Assembly (NCBI GenBank): GCA_001599975.1
Contig: BCIO01000002.1
Span: forward strand, 2,181,883 to 2,245,882
DNA length: 64,000 bases
From: Cystobasidiopsis lactophilus
Taxonomy: Eukaryota > Basidiomycota > Agaricostilbomycetes > Agaricostilbales > Chionosphaeraceae
Reading direction: 5' to 3'
The translations under genes and the position numbers were made by a program. A model generated the notes under the pieces. That model was given only the letters and a program-made list of their open reading frames with translations, searched no databases and was not told where the DNA came from. The first letter of the stretch is position 1, and every line of letters begins with the position of its first letter. Positions 42,593-54,010 of the stretch are shown piece by piece.

Positions 42593-45500
42593 ATGAGCAA
42601 ACCCGCTTCCACTTCAGGACCCATCAACTACGCCGCCGCTGCCGCCGCCAAGCGCTCCAACCCAACCTCTGCCGTTCCCACCCCGTTGGCTTCGCCCGCT
42701 CCACCCCAGCAAGCGGCCGCGGCTACCAATGGCAAACCTGCGACCGTCAACGGCACTGCGCCCCAACCGCAGGCTTCGCCAGCAGGTTCGTCCTTTTTCA
42801 CATGCGCACGAGTCCAGTCGCCCCATTTTTTGGCCGACTGCTCATGCGCCCATTTTTGCCCGCCGAGCCCCAGGCTGATGCGTGCTGTTCCTGCTTTCGC
42901 AGGTGTAACAGAGGTTAAGGCACCGATCGTCGACAAAGCCGCTTCGCCGGCGCCGCCGCCACCGGCAGCAGCAGCCAACGCCGATGCCCCAAAGGTCGCC
43001 ACAAAGCCGATGGCCAAGCTCGATCTCAACTCGTTCTTCCAATCGTCTTCCTCCACCTCGCCAGCCCCTGCTGCTGCTACGCCGCCCACCCCAGCGCTCG
43101 CACCGGCTTCGGCATCGCCCGATGTCGCTCAAGGCGCCGGCATGAGGCGGTCTGCTTCGACCTACGACCCCGCCTCGCCCAGGCCGTCGCAAGCCAATGT
43201 GCCGCCGCCAGCAGCAGCTGCATTTCACCCGCTCTCGGCCAACACGCGGGCCTTCAACATGCCGCCGCAAGCGGGCGGGCCTCCGGGCCAGCAGCAACCG
43301 CCACCGCCTCAGATGGCGTTCCCTGCCCCCTTCCAGCCAGGCCAGCAGGGCCTCCACAAGTCGAACAACGCCGGCGCCTCGCCCTACGCCAACGGCTATG
43401 CGAGCCAACGCGGGGGCTTCGCAGGCGCAGGCGGCAACCCGCCGCGACAAGGTTCTGTCTCCGGCGGCCCACCAGCTGGCCGTTACGCGAACCCAGTCTC
43501 GCCCAGAGTGCCCAACGGCGCCCTCCCAGCACAGTCGCAGCAGCCGTTTCCGTACGGCTACCCTCCAAACCAGCAGAATTGGCAAGCATACGCCGGCTCG
43601 CCACAATTCCCAGGTGCTCCATATGGCTACTATCCGCCGCCTGCAGGATACGCACAGCAGCCTCCCAACGCTCATCTGATGGCCAATCCGGCTGCGCCAC
43701 CGTTCACACCGGGCGGCGGCTCGCCAGCTTTGGCGCGCACCCCCAGTGCTGGTCCCTTGATTCCCGGCCCACCTTCGGCTGCCATCTCCAAGTCGCCTTC
43801 GCCGCATTTGAGTGCGAATCAGCCGCCGTCTTTCGCCTCCTCTGTTTCGTCCACGGCCTCGCCCAGCGTCGCCGCCAGTCCTGCTTCCAATGCTGCTCCC
43901 CTGCCCGGCGCGCCTCTCCCGCCACCAGGCAGCATGATGCACCCGCCCCAGCCGCCAATGGCTTCTTCGCCTTTCAAACCGAATCAGCATTTCAACCCCG
44001 CCGCGCACGAGTTTTCGCCGACGCCGGGCGCTGCCTTGAATTTTGTGCCCGCCCCTCGCAAGTCCGCCGCCATCCAAATCCGAAAGCCACCGGCAGCTGG
44101 CGCCCCAGGCAGCAAGCCAGCTACGCCAACAACGCCTTCCAAACCGTCCTCTGCTGCCGTTACGCCAGTCAGCACCCCGGCTCCCCCGCCTGTGGATGCC
44201 GAGGCTGAAAAGAAGAAGGAGGCCGACAAGCTTGCCCAGGAAGAAGCCGAAAAGAAGGCTGATGCAGACAAGAAGGCCGAGGCAGACCGTTTGGCTGCCG
44301 AGGAGAAAACCAAAGCGGATGAGCTGGCTAAAGCTGCTCAAGAGGCCAAGGAGGCTGAGGAGCTCAAGGCCAAGCAAGAGGCGGAGAAGGCAGAGACCGA
44401 CCGCTTAGCCGCTGAGAAAGCCAAGAAGGAGCAGGAGGAAGCCGACGCCGCCGCCGCTGCCCAGAAAAAGGCTGCCGAAGAAGACGAGGCGCAGAAGAAG
44501 GCCGCCGCAGAAGCCGCTCCCACTGCTGAGGCTGAAAAGCCCAAGGAAGCAGAGGCTGTGGCCGCACCCCACCCTGCCGTCGAGCTGCTGAAGGAGGAAG
44601 CCGCCGCCACATCGACCACTCCCTCATCAGGTTCGGCGCCTTTCCCCGCGTCTTGACTTCCGAACGTTGTTGCTGACCTGTCTGCAGTCGATGTTTCCGC
44701 TGAGTCGAGCCGAGCACCGTCGACGGAGCCGCCAGCGTCAGCAGACGAAGCCGAGGGCGATCGCAAGAAGCCGGCCGCTTTGGACCTGTCCAAGGAAACC
44801 ATGAAGCCTTCAGAGAGCAGCACCGGGCCACCGCCCCAGTCCGCTGCTTTGAAGACGGCCAAGCCCATCGACGACCTCAAGTCCATTGTCTACCCCGATT
44901 CCATCTCGTCTCCTCGCCCCGAGCTCAACGCGGAGGCTGAGTCCGGCAAGTATCGCTACGACCGCGACTTCTTGCTCCAGTTCCAAAAGCTATGCACGGC
45001 CCGGCCCGAGAACTTGCCCTCGCTTGAAGCGATCGGCATGGCCGAAGCCGATGGCTCTTCTTTCACGCCAGCTGGCGGTCAAGTTGGCAGGACAAACGCC
45101 TATGGCCGTAGAGCTTCGCAAGCACCTGGTCTTGCAAGACAAGGCAGCATGGCCGGCTCGCCACGCCTGCCATCTTACCCAGCAATGGGCTCTTTTGCTG
45201 CTGGTCCAGCCAAGACCTCGGAGCAGCGCTTCCAGCAAAGCCTGCAGCAGGCCAACTTTGGCGGCTTTGGCGGCCCGAGTCGCCCGGGGGGCCCGCCTAT
45301 CAGGCAAGCGAGCATGAGCCAGATGGGCATGCAAGGCATGGGCCCGCCTCACGACCGCCGCAGCCAACGCGGCAAGAAGCGCGACGTCAAGATGACCGCT
45401 CCCACGGAAAGCTTCGCCGCCCTCCAAAGCAGCGAGAACGCGTGGACGTCGACCGCTGCCGGTCCTGGCGGCAAGGCCGCTGCGCCCGCAGACCCCTTGG

Positions 45501-47619
45501 CGCCCGAGTTTGTCCAGCGCAAGGTCAAGGCTCTGCTCAACAAGCTCACCATGGAAAAGTTCCCGAGCATCAGCGACCAAATCTTGGACTGGGCCAACAA
45601 GTCGGAACAAGAGAGCGACGGGCGCATTCTGCGCCAGGTCATTCAGCTCATTTTCGAAAAGGCGACCGACGAGGCTGCATGGAGCGAAATGTACGCACGG
45701 TTGTGCCGAAAGGTTCGTGTCGGATGCCGCTGCGTTTTGGGGAAGGTTTGCTTATGCGTGCCACGAACAGTTGCTGGAGAAGATCAGCCCCAATGTGGTC
45801 GATGTCAGCCTAACGTCTTCGAACAAGGCTGCTGTCTCTGGCGGCCATCTTTTCCGGAAATACCTCCTAAACCGGTGTCAGGAAGACTACGAGAAGGGTT
45901 GGTCAGAAAAGCAGAAGGCCGCGAGCGCCGCAGCAGCCAAGAAAGACGAAGACCAAGCCAAAAAGGACGCCAACGAGAAGCGGGCCGCCGAGGAAGAAGC
46001 CGCTGGAGCCAGCAGCGCAGAACCCAAGGAAGCCGAGCTCATGTCGGACGAGTACTACGCCGCTCAGAAGGCGAAGCGACGCGGCCTTGGTCTCGTTCGC
46101 TTCATCGGCGAGCTGTACAAGCTCAACATGTTGACAGCCCGCATCATGCACGACTGCATCCAGAAGCTGCTCGGCAACGTTGAAGACCCAGAGGAGGAAG
46201 ACATGGAGTCTCTATGCCGCCTGTTGACCACCGTTGGCAAGCAGCTGGAAGAGGAGAATGCCAAGACCGATCCCACCAAGGCCGAAAAGTCCAAGGCCAT
46301 CATGAGCATCTACTTCCAACGACTAACGCAAATCAGCGAGAACATGAGCGTGCCTTCGCGCATTCGCTTTATGATTCTGGTGAGCTCAGTTCCCGCTAAC
46401 TCCTCTGGCGACTTTAATCTGACGCATTCGGCCTTGCAGGATCTGATCGACCTAAGGAGAGAAGCGTGGCGACCGCGGATATCTGCGACCGGCCCTAAGA
46501 CACTCTCTCAAATTCATAGCGATGTGAGTTTCTTGCCTTGGCTACATTCGAGCGGTCTCACCAGACCACCCCAATCAGGCCAAAGCAGAAGACGAAGCGG
46601 CAAAGCGCGTGGCCAGCTCTGGCGGCCGCCTGCCCAAACTGCAAGATCAGCTCAGTCGCCCTGGGTCCCGTCGCGGCCAGAGCCGCGATATTGGTCCAGA
46701 TGGATGGGCTGTGGCCGGCGGCAACCAGCCTCCTCCAGCTCGCCCGATGAAAGCTGGCGACTTTTCCGGCTTCGGCAAAGTGCGGACGTCAGGTTCGGGC
46801 AGCGACCGCGGCTTTGCGCCTTCCACCACCTTCAACAAGGGTGGCAAGGCAGCAGCGACCCCCAAGGAAAAAGAAGCCGTCGAGGCTGCGCCCAAGAATA
46901 TGTTTGCCGCCCTTTCGGAAGCCGAAGGCGCGTCCGAAGGGACAGGCGACAGCGAACGGCCTCGCTTACAATTGGCTCCACGCACCCAGCCGCTCGGCGA
47001 CGAGGACGGGCAAGAGGAGGGCCAGGAGGAGGACGGCGACGAAGAGCAGGGCGACGAGCCGCCAGCCGCAATGGACCAGGCAGCTGTCGACCGTTCAATC
47101 AAGAACTCGGTGGCCGAGTTTCTCCAGGTCAAGAACGTCGAAGAAGGTCTCGAGACCTTCAGGATCTTGCCGACAGAAAACCGCGCGCAGTTGGTCGAGG
47201 CCCTGGCCAACAAGGCCATGGATCTCAAAGAGGCCGACGTCAAGATTATTGCTCTGCTTTTCTCTTCGGCCTCCGAGGCTTCCTTGGTCTCTGTTGATGA
47301 CTTCAAGACGGCACTCAAGCCAATCCTTATCGAATTGGACGATCTAAGTACAGGTGGGTGTTGCATTCGCCCTCCTTGCCGCAATCTTGACTGATCACTT
47401 TGGTTCTCCAGACGTTCCCAAAGCTTACACGTTCGCCGGCGAGCTGCTCAGGGGTGGGCACTTGTCGGAAGATGACGTGAAAGAGTTGGCGAAAAGCATG
47501 GAGGCCGAGGAGCCGGAAGAAGCCCAAGAACGCTTGTTGGTGAGCCGCCCTTATCCTCTGATCCTCCTTGCCACATAACTCATTGAGCGCTGCAGGGAGC
47601 TTTCTTGGAGCAAAGCTAG
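42593..47619 (+). CDS. eIF4G: Translation initiation factor eIF4G
   Basis: Scaffold of the cap-binding complex in the cytosol. The N-terminal half is Pro/Ala/Gln-rich and disordered, followed by a Lys/Glu/Ala-rich helical segment (about 44190-44560). The eIF4E-binding motif is YDRDFLLQFQ. The MIF4G HEAT domain runs from FVQRKVKALLNKLTMEKFPS through LCRK (intron) LLEKISPNVVDVSL, RRGLGLVRFIGELYKLNMLT, SLCRLLTTVGKQLEEENAKT to RIRFMILDLIDLRREAW. A long RG/Pro linker (SGGRLPKLQDQLSRPGSRRG) leads to an MA3-type HEAT domain (DRSIKNSVAEFLQVKNVEEG). The last exon ends LLGAFLEQS. S. cerevisiae eIF4G lacks an MA3 domain, so this form is nearer to that of animals and other fungi. The exon 1/2 junction is at about 42799/42902. 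Confidence 0.95.
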
Positions 47620-47758
47620 GCCTTCCGGCGGTTTCAGTATCCGCTGTTTGGTTTCGTTGTACATTTCTCAAACGTCTGCTTAATGGCATTGAGCATCCAT
47701 TCACGAAATAGACCTCTTTCATCGTTTTGCAATTGCTTGCCGCACGCGCACGTTGCTA

Positions 47759-49079
47759 TCACAGGGCTTTGGCCTCGCGTGCCTTCTTTCTAAGAGCCCT
47801 CTTGCGGATGTCGAGGTGCATGCCTGGACGGAGTGGATGCTCAGTTCTATACAAAGCCTGTACCCAGAGCGGGTTCTCACGTTTGTTGTACCAAAACCAC
47901 ATGGGCCAAGTGCCGACATGGTCGATAAAGAGCTGCACCAAAGCGTGGCCAAGGTAGGGTGTTGAGACGTAGGGCTGGGCGCCAACAGCGCCAACAGGCA
48001 CGCCGATATGGGAAAGAACCGATTTGACGTAGGTGGCGGGCATTGGGATGAGGAAAGAGGCTCTGCGGATCTTGGAGAGGGCAGACACCACGAAGTAGGT
48101 GTTCACCAGGGAAACCGTGATGCCGTGGTCTTCCAGTTCGCTTCCTAGCGCTTGCGAGAAAGAGTAGACGAAAGCCTTGGAGCCAGTGTACACCGACAGC
48201 AGGGGGCTGGGAACGGTGGCCGAGAAGGAGCCAATGTTGAGGATCAAGCCGCGTTTCCTGTCGAGCAGGTGATGAGTGAAACTGCTTCAGTCAAATGAAG
48301 CAGGAAAGGTGCTCACTTTGCCATCATGCCTGGCACCACCATGCGGGTGACGGCGACCAACGACTCGACGTTGATTCTCAAGATGGATTTGCACTCGGCC
48401 TCCGGCATGGTGGCGAAGTATTCAGGATAATCGTGCGATTTGCCGACGTTGTTGACGAGAACCCCAACGTCAAGCTTTTCCAGCTCGGCCTTGAGGCTGG
48501 CATAATCGCTTTCCGAGGCCCCATCGAAATCGAAGGTGTACGTCTTCACCTCGACTTGCGTGAACTTTTGGGCTACAAGGTCGCTCAGCATCCAACGAAA
48601 CCTAGGAGTGCAATGGCTAACCTATCGTGGCTTTGGACGTCTCCAATTTGCCGGCATCGCGGGCGACCAGGAGAACATTGAAGCCAGCCTTCGCCAGTTG
48701 CGCTGCGAACTCGTAGCCAATGCCAGCAGTCGATCCCGTCACCACTGGCATGCAGACCACTAAGTCAAGACTCTGTCGCACAAAGAGACGAAGGCCACCA
48801 ACCGGCCCAAGCTCCCTTTTTGGCACCGAATTTGGAGAGCTGTCGGCCCATTGTCAGGATTGGTCGTGCTGAGCAGATCAGCTACTCACAGAGATGCCAC
48901 CAAGCAGAAAAGTGCGGACAAAGCGCGATAGTCGCAAAGCATACGAGGCGGTCAGCAAAAGGCCAATGCCAGCCAAACCGGCCACCACGCCAGGAGCGTC
49001 TTCGTTTGACCGTTCGTTAGACGGGCATGTGCAAGTTTGACACGAGCGCACCTTTGACCAGTTCTTGAAAGTGGTCCAT
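47759..49079 (-). CDS. IFA38: Very-long-chain 3-oxoacyl-CoA reductase
   Basis: The second enzyme of the ER fatty-acid elongation cycle, reducing 3-ketoacyl-CoA with NADPH. The start at 49079 gives MDHFQELVK; after a short intron comes a membrane segment ([19 protein letters not shown]). The SDR core shows [48 protein letters not shown], and the active-site [16 protein letters not shown] (YxxxK). The C-terminus ([20 protein letters not shown], then KKAREAKAL) is basic. Length and motifs match fungal Ifa38/KAR. It is divergent from the next gene with 89 bases between starts. Confidence 0.92.
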
Positions 49080-49168
49080 ACTTGGCGGTCCGGGTCGAAC
49101 CTTTGCAGTTTGCCATTGAGCGACGTCAACCCAGCCAGCCGCGTGTGGACATTCGTTCCGAAGACACG

Positions 49169-49953
49169 ATGGCTTTCTCTACTTCTGGCACGTCTCTGAT
49201 CATCAATATGGAGTTGCATTCGACCGCTGGCCGAGTGCGCCTCTCCCATCGGCTGGCCACCCTTCGATTTTTCGAACAGCTCGCCAAACCGTACGGCGGG
49301 ATAGTCAGGACAGAGATGACTCGAGTAAGTGTGCTTTCAGTACTATCGGAGGCTTTCGCAAGGCTGAGCTTTGAACAAAGAACAATGTCACCGGCGATGT
49401 CTTGCCCTTCTTCAAAATTTCGGTGGCACCCGCTGCTGCCGACCACATCGTGTCGAAGCCCAAATACTACGTGCCCTATCGTGCCCTGGATGTAGCTGCC
49501 ATCAGAGACTCAACGGGAGGCTACTTCAACGGCCTGCGCGATCTTGACCCCGTGCCGGAGGAGAACGATGGCTCAGACCAGATTTGGTTGAAGGACTTGC
49601 TGGCTTCCGTGGAGCGGGCCAGGGATGCCACAGCTCGTCCACCACCAATTGGCAGCCCCCACATGTCTCGATACGTGCGCCAAATGCGAGGACGACAAGT
49701 GCCACAGCCAGAGATGTGGGCGCTGCTGTCCGCGTTAGAGGCCTTTCCTGGCTTTGCAACACCAGGGCGGCTGGCGGTGCGCCTTCATCGTACCTCTCAC
49801 AATGCTTGTCGCTCACGCTTTCCTCTGCTGCAGCCGGCGCCAGACGAAAAGGCTATCATGAGAGCCATCGCGAATGAGGGCTTTAAGAGGAGGCAGAGAC
49901 CCCGACCACCGTCAAAGGATGACAGTCTACAGCAGGCTGATGAAGATGCATGA
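49169..49953 (+). CDS. Unknown protein, about 210 residues
   Basis: Three exons. The first gives MAFSTSGTSLIINMELHSTA, then LSHRLATLRFFEQLAKPYGG and IVRTEMTR. The second reads NVTGDVLPFFKISVAPAAAD, HIVSKPKYYVPYRALDVAAI. The third is a basic tail (NEGFKRRQRPRPPSKDD) ending at 49953. The N-terminal part has a conserved feel (one small alpha/beta unit), and the lack of early acidic residues would allow a mitochondrial location, but I cannot place the family. Its stop is 13 bases from that of the convergent TRK gene, so the 3' ends must overlap. Confidence 0.6.
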
Positions 49954-49966
49954 TTCAGTGATGGTG

Positions 49967-52900
49967 TTACAAGGATATCCTGTCCGCTTGCTGGGAGCGC
50001 GGACTTGTCGGCGGCTCGTTGTCGCCTTCCGCGAGGTCCTGGGACCTGCGCCGCGGCCTCTCTTGCGACATCGAGCGCCGAAAAGCGTTCACATCTTCAC
50101 CTCTGAAGTCTGTGGACCGTCGTCTGATCGACCTCCTCTCGGCGTCAAAATTGGCGTTCGACCCGATGGTGGCCGATTCAACCAGGGTCATGTCGGACGG
50201 CAAGAGGACGGCCTGGGGACCTAGTTAGGCATGCACAGCTAGCTAAAGAGCGTGTAAGGGAAAGCGCACCCGATCGATTGCGATTGGCAGACCGCTGCAG
50301 GGGGGTCAGAAAGTGGGACTGACGCGCTTGACATAGGCAAACCTACCGATGACGGCCACGAATCATGACTGCGACCAGTACCAGCTTTGAAAGCGTCCGA
50401 AAGGATCCTGCGAGAGACGTTCCCGTCTGCCATTGAAAGATTACGGTCAGCATGGGTTTCGTGGAGACCTGGACATCGACTTACGACAGGAGAGCCCAAA
50501 CTCAGACCGACCTATTCACTTCAATCAGTGACGCGCTTATTGGAAACAGGAGATGCACTGACTGTGCCGTAAGCCGATGTAATCTCGAAGATGACCGTGA
50601 ACACGTTGAACCAAGCATCGGTCGAGTGGTCTTGGATGTGGTCTCTTTCGATGATGCAGATGCAAAAGAGGGCGAGAACCAGCCACCATAAATCTGCCCG
50701 TTTGGACACATCAAATTTGCCGGGGCACTGGACTGGACTAGACAGCGACTCACCGAACGCTAGTTGCTTGCGCGCATGATAGGCGATGTATGAGGTTGCC
50801 TTCGGCTTTTGCATGAACTTCTCTTCAAACTCTTCCTCATCTTCTTCCTCGTTGAAGATGCCCATGGAGCGCTCTTCGTACACATTGGTGCTGCGCACGG
50901 ACAAGGCGATGGCTGAAGGAGAGATTTGTTAGAGATGGTGTACCAACCCAAGAACCGTCAGCGCTCACGATAGACGGCAATGTACATCATCTAGTTGGCT
51001 CTAGATTCAGCTGTCTCATCGTCGCCAGACAAAGCAAAACTTCTCACAATGACAAAGAGGACCTTTTTTAGACGGGGCACCAAATCAGCTTTCTTCAATG
51101 TAGCAAGACCAATCTAGGCACCTGAAGAGCAGGAACAGTATCTGCTAGATTGACGATATTAAAGCCGGCCGCGCGCACGGCCAGTGCTTGGAAGAGGCCA
51201 TCGGCCACGCGAGTGTGTAACGGAATTGTGTCGAGTGCCGCATTATTGATGTCAAGTCTGATCAAAAGCTGCGTGAGTGCCGAAGAGCGTGTGAAGAAGC
51301 AGGTAACAAACACAAGGAAACAGAACCAATCGGTACAGCTGTTTTGCAAAATCAGCCAGAGTCGTAGAGCAGCCAAGAAAGACCTCACTTGAGCACGATT
51401 AAGACGAAAAGGAGAAACCAGGTCTGGTAAGAAGGAAAAAGATACAAGAAGGAGCGGCGGGCTGCGGGCGGGGGTTAGGCGACTCGGCCCTCTGTCGGTT
51501 AGACTGCAACTCACGGTCTGCAGAAACGACCCCAATCAGATCACGCTGGGAGAGGAGTGAGAGAGCCATGCACGTACGATCGAGCAAGAACTGAAGCGTC
51601 TCTTTCGTGCGCGACTCGCTTGGCACGACCTTCGACAGGAGCCAAATGATGCTGCGGAGGAAGATGGGGAACGCCGTGTTGCCGGCCAAAATCTGGATCC
51701 CGAGTATAATGATCCAATAATAAACCTTCTCAAAGGGGACCATGCTGGCGTCCAATAAACTGAAGTTGAAAAGTGAGCAACAGGGGGAAATCGCGCTGCG
51801 GCAAGAAAACCGACCTCATGCCATTGTTGCTGAAGGCTGACCAGACGTTGAAAATTGTATACCTGATCAGACATATGAAGGGCGAGCAGCGGACAAGATA
51901 AGACGAAGGCCAAGGCCCACCATGTTGACCCAGTTCCGCCCTCGCCTTGCCAGATTGGGGTGAACTTGGATTGCGCTAGATACGGTGCAATGAGAGTCAC
52001 GGCAGTGAATTGAAAGCCGAGCCAGTAGGCCGCGACGATTTTCGCGAGCATAGACAAGGCCTGGGCGAAGTTAGCGTCAGGGTCGTTCAATTTGGGACCA
52101 CAGCGCAGACACCCACTCGGTACTCCACGCCACCCAGCTCTTCTTGTTGGGCAGTGGTGAGCGATCTGAAATGGCTGTTCCGCCCGACCACCGCATCAAA
52201 AGAGATGTAGGGCACCGGCTTGGGCTCAGCGCCATCAGTGGTGGCAATGGTGCCCGTCCGGTACATGGCATTGGAGCGCGCGCCCACGGTGGACGTGCGC
52301 CCAATTGTCGGGTGTCCGGTGAGAGTGTAAGTCGTGTTCAAGGTTTTGGACCGCTCTTCCAAGCGGTTCTTCACCGTCGAGGCGATTTTGGCGATTGGGT
52401 TGGGGAAGCCGCCAAAGCCCTCGTGCATGGCTGATGGCCTGATCTCTCGAGTCCTGGTCCGAGGCATATAGCCAGCGTTTGGGTTGGCCGAGTCGCGGCG
52501 GTTGCGGCGCCGGAGGGCGCTCTCCGGCTCGTTGGCCCATTCCACCGTCGTCGTCCTCGGGAAGTATTTGTCCTTGGGCGAGGAGGGGTCCATGGTGCGG
52601 ACCCTCTGGAAGTTGTTGTTGCGGGCTCGGACGGGCAGGCCTTCGGAGAGGCGGCGCTGGGGCATGCGGCGCCGGCCCACGTCTGCCTGCTCCTCCTCGT
52701 CCTCCTCCTCATCATCCACCGCCGTCTCGTCCAGATCTTGAGCTGATGGTGTGGAGGCTTCGGAGATGTGGCCTGGCGAGTGGACCATGCTGCGATTCGG
52801 CAAGATCGATTGTTGTGAGCTTTTCACATGCGCATGAAACGAGGAGCCAAGAATGCGTACCTCCCATCGTGCGGCGCATCGACCGGCTTCACCTCGTCGT

Positions 52901-53838
52901 CACCGCCCTCGGTCGAAGGCAGGGGCGACTTGTCTTGGTCCTCGCTGCTGGAGGACTCGCGCGCGGCCTCTGCGGCGGCGGCCTCGGCGAGGCGCTGCAG
53001 CTCCTCTTCCTCCTTGGCCCCCTGCCCCTCCTTCTCGAGCCGGTCCATGATCTCCTGCATCTTCTTCTTGTCGTCCACCTTGCGGATCATGCTCGACTTG
53101 AGGGCCTCCCTGAGCCGCTCGTTGCGCCGCTCGTCCGCGTTGTCGCCCTCGTTGCTCAACGGCGACCTGAGGAGGAAGCGGGACGGGTGGAGGACCTTGT
53201 GCCAGGTCGGGCCTTCCTTGGCCTCTTGCATGGCCTCGACGTCGGCCACCCGCTTGCGCGCGGCTGGGTCATGCCTGACCATATGCTCAAACTTCTGGCG
53301 AAAGAAATGGCGGCGGATGAGGATGGTGACCAGCGAGACCGAGGTCAGCGAGCCAAAACACATCGACAAGAACAGGATGACCTGTGTGCGACAGCCGTAG
53401 CAGATCAGTCTCGAGATCCGGGCGGGCACGTTTATCTTGGGGGGAGCTGAAATTAGCAACACTGACCTGCTGCCAGGCCGTCAGCGTCGACAGCAGGACG
53501 ACGTTGAGGCCGGTGACCGTGAGCGCAGACGTGCACACTGTTCATCGGGCCGCCATTGAGGTCAGGCCAAAGGGGAAGGGAACGCGCGAGGGCTGGCTCA
53601 CTGAAGAGGCAATCGATGTAGGCGATGTGAGTGTCCGCATTGCTGGCGTAGAAGATGGCGCTGGTGAGGAGCGGCGTGATGCAGAAGGCCACGAGATGGA
53701 CTCTGCAGCGTTATCGCCATCAGGAAGCTGCCCCATGGCTGGAACCCATTCCCAGACGCACCGATAGAAATTGAGCTCCTTCCCCAGCGTCTTGAGCCAC
53801 GCCCAGTTGATGGGCGCGCGCTCTCGCAGGTTGAACAT
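49967..53838 (-). CDS. TRK1: Trk-type high-affinity potassium transporter
   Basis: A plasma-membrane K+ uptake protein. The start at 53838 gives MFNLRERAPINWAWLKTLGK, then first spans with HLVAFCITPLLTSAIFYAS and VILFLSMCFGSLTSVSLVTI. A very long cytosolic loop rich in Glu, Arg and Ser covers about 52090-53280 (KKKMQEIMDRLEKEGQGAKE). The core resumes GGVEYRALSMLAKIVAAYWL, VPFEKVYYWIIILGIQILAG, NTAFPIFLRSIIWLLSKVVP, HTRVADGLFQALAVRAAGFN, NVYEERSMGIFNEEEDEEEF, SYIAYHARKQLAF and DAWFNVFTVIFEITSAYGT. These are hallmarks of fungal Trk1/Trk2. The C-terminal tail is Arg/Ser-rich. About ten short introns. The large loop fits regulation by phosphorylation. Confidence 0.93.
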
Positions 53839-54010
53839 GGCGGCTGTCGTCACAGAGGGTCCAGCATGCCAGCAGTCGTGGAGGGCGAGGTCGTTCGTCA
53901 CCGCTCGCGGTTAAAAGGGCTGGGCATGAAAAGCACAGAAGCGGGCTCGACTTGCTTCTCCCAACGTCCGAGTTCCGATAACCTTTTGGGACCCTCTGCC
54001 GCTGAAATCA

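Noticed and set aside
42842-44377. 511-codon open frame antisense to eIF4G, rich in Arg, Trp and Gly
   Set aside because: It mirrors the Pro/Ala/Ser-rich coding strand of eIF4G and has no domain. The sense frame carries an eIF4E-binding motif and a HEAT domain.
52826-52836. CATGCGCATG inside the TRK gene as a third copy of the H2A palindrome
   Set aside because: Only the inner ten bases match. The outer arms break the symmetry and no histone gene is near.
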